Position numbers and translations under genes: made by a program | In this document: one piece after another, positions 5,817 through 6,301 of the stretch | Numbering within the stretch: position 1 is the first letter of the stretch | Layout of the letters: the number at the start of each line of letters is the position of its first letter | Notes under the pieces: generated by a model | What the model was told of the DNA's origin: nothing | What the model saw: the letters and a program-made list of their open reading frames with translations, nothing else | Databases searched by the model: none | Assembly (NCBI RefSeq): GCF_029762515.1 | Contig: NZ_JARVGN010000095.1 | Coordinates: 1 to 6,301, forward strand | Source of the DNA: Methanocalculus sp. | GTDB lineage: Archaea; Halobacteriota; Methanomicrobia; Methanomicrobiales; Methanocorpusculaceae | Direction: 5' to 3' | DNA: 6,301 nucleotides

Positions 5817-6301
5817 GCCGGGATCGCCTCCATAACCGCCTGCCGGAAGAGTGTATCAGTCCCGGCAGGAATTGTCGCCCCTGCCCTTTTCATGTGCCCG
5901 CCGCCACTGCCGCCTACAGCAGCAGCAGCGGTCCTGACAATGTTATCAAGATCCAGGTGGAGACCCGGAGGCGTTCTGGCAGAGACAGAGCAGAGTTCGT
6001 CATCTCCTGTGATCACAAAGACCGGGGATGACCGTGTGAGATCGGTTGAAAGGAGATCGGCAACATCGGACGAGACTATCTTATCGTTCACCCGGTACCA
6101 CCCCTCATCGATCTCTTCGACTGAGCCAATTCCCTGAAGAATCCTCTGCCGGAATACCGAGAAGATATCCCATGCTTCCTCCAGTCCGGCAGGATCACCC
6201 ATACAGAGGGATACGGCAAGGCCGCCCCGCCCGGATTTTCCACAGGCATCGATAACAGCTGACATCGCAGGAGCCCAGGGGATCACCTCACGCTCAAGCT
6301 G
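5813..6301 (-). CDS. Archaeal RecJ/GAN-like DHH phosphoesterase, C-terminal 162 residues only
   Basis: The frame is open from the window edge (QLEREVIPWAPAM...) to TGA at 5815-5813, so this is the 3' end of a longer gene. The visible part carries ACGKSGRGGLAVSLCMGD (about 19-36 of the fragment) and a DHHA1-type substrate-binding end. There, SART (107-110) and GGSGGGHMKRAGATIP (130-145) contain the conserved GGGH and AGA motifs of archaeal RecJ homologues. Members of this family are single-strand nucleases or Cdc45-like partners of the GINS replication complex. The metal-binding DHH motifs lie in the missing N-terminal part, so activity cannot be judged. A GTG at 6286 is internal, as coding similarity continues upstream of it. 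It overlaps pcc1 by ATGA. Confidence 0.85.
   Translation of the reverse strand, partial: QLEREVIPWAPAMSAVIDACGKSGRGGLAVSLCMGDPAGLEEAWDIFSVFRQRILQGIGSVEEIDEGWYRVNDKIVSSDVADLLSTDLTRSSPVFVITGDDELCSVSARTPPGLHLDLDNIVRTAAAAVGGSGGGHMKRAGATIPAGTDTLFRQAVMEAIPA
5822..5831 (-). promoter_or_regulatory. Near-consensus Shine-Dalgarno site for pcc1
   Basis: GGAGGCGATC differs by one base from the archaeal consensus GGAGGTGATC and lies 5 nt before the pcc1 ATG, inside the last codons of the recJ-like gene. It fixes the pcc1 start and suggests strong, independent initiation rather than coupling alone. Confidence 0.8.

Noticed and set aside
6284..6286. GTG at 6286 as start of a 157-residue protein
   Set aside because: The frame stays open to the window edge and the fragment is clearly the C-terminal end of a larger DHH/DHHA1 protein.
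1..6301. CRISPR array, tRNA, transposon or defence island
   Set aside because: I found no regularly spaced repeats, no tRNA-like cloverleaf, no transposase and no toxin-antitoxin pair; genes are densely packed and of housekeeping type apart from the lipoprotein, the beta-helix protein and the methyltransferase-like protein.

Overview
The window looks like chromosomal DNA of a methanogenic euryarchaeon, most likely of the order Methanomicrobiales. The reasons are an eS1-type ribosomal protein (S3Ae), a KEOPS Pcc1 subunit and an archaeal ApgM-type phosphoglycerate mutase, with Shine-Dalgarno sites close to the archaeal GGAGGTGATC consensus, at moderate GC content. The Cache-containing lipoprotein is also of a style common in that order. 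The genus is not resolved from the sequence alone.

All seven supported genes lie on the minus strand, so the transcription order runs from high to low coordinates. (1) 6301-4927 is an information-processing block: the C-terminal part of an archaeal RecJ/GAN-like DHH phosphoesterase (entering from outside the window), pcc1 joined to it by an ATGA overlap, and rps3ae 29 nt further on. It ends in a run of ten T that starts directly after the rps3ae stop and probably acts as an archaeal U-tract terminator. (2) 4864-1904 is a tight three-gene unit: apgM (gluconeogenesis/glycolysis), a bactofilin-like beta-helix protein whose ribosome binding site overlaps the apgM stop, and a class I methyltransferase-like protein joined by another ATGA overlap. 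(3) 1819-1 is a lipoprotein built from two tandem periplasmic-binding-protein domains followed by a single Cache domain. It has its own promoter, probably yields a leaderless mRNA, and is cut by the window edge.

Block 1 is a housekeeping arrangement seen in many archaea. Block 2 couples a core metabolic enzyme to two proteins of unknown cellular role; the beta-helix/methyltransferase pair is the part with the least understood biology. Block 3 is an extracytoplasmic ligand-sensing or ligand-binding protein whose output, if any, is encoded outside the window.

I see no mobile element, CRISPR array, tRNA, rRNA or defence system. No gap between genes exceeds 90 nt. Nothing here proves a new system. 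The most useful leads are the double-SBP plus Cache lipoprotein, the split beta-helix protein with its coupled methyltransferase-like partner, and several translation-start and promoter details.
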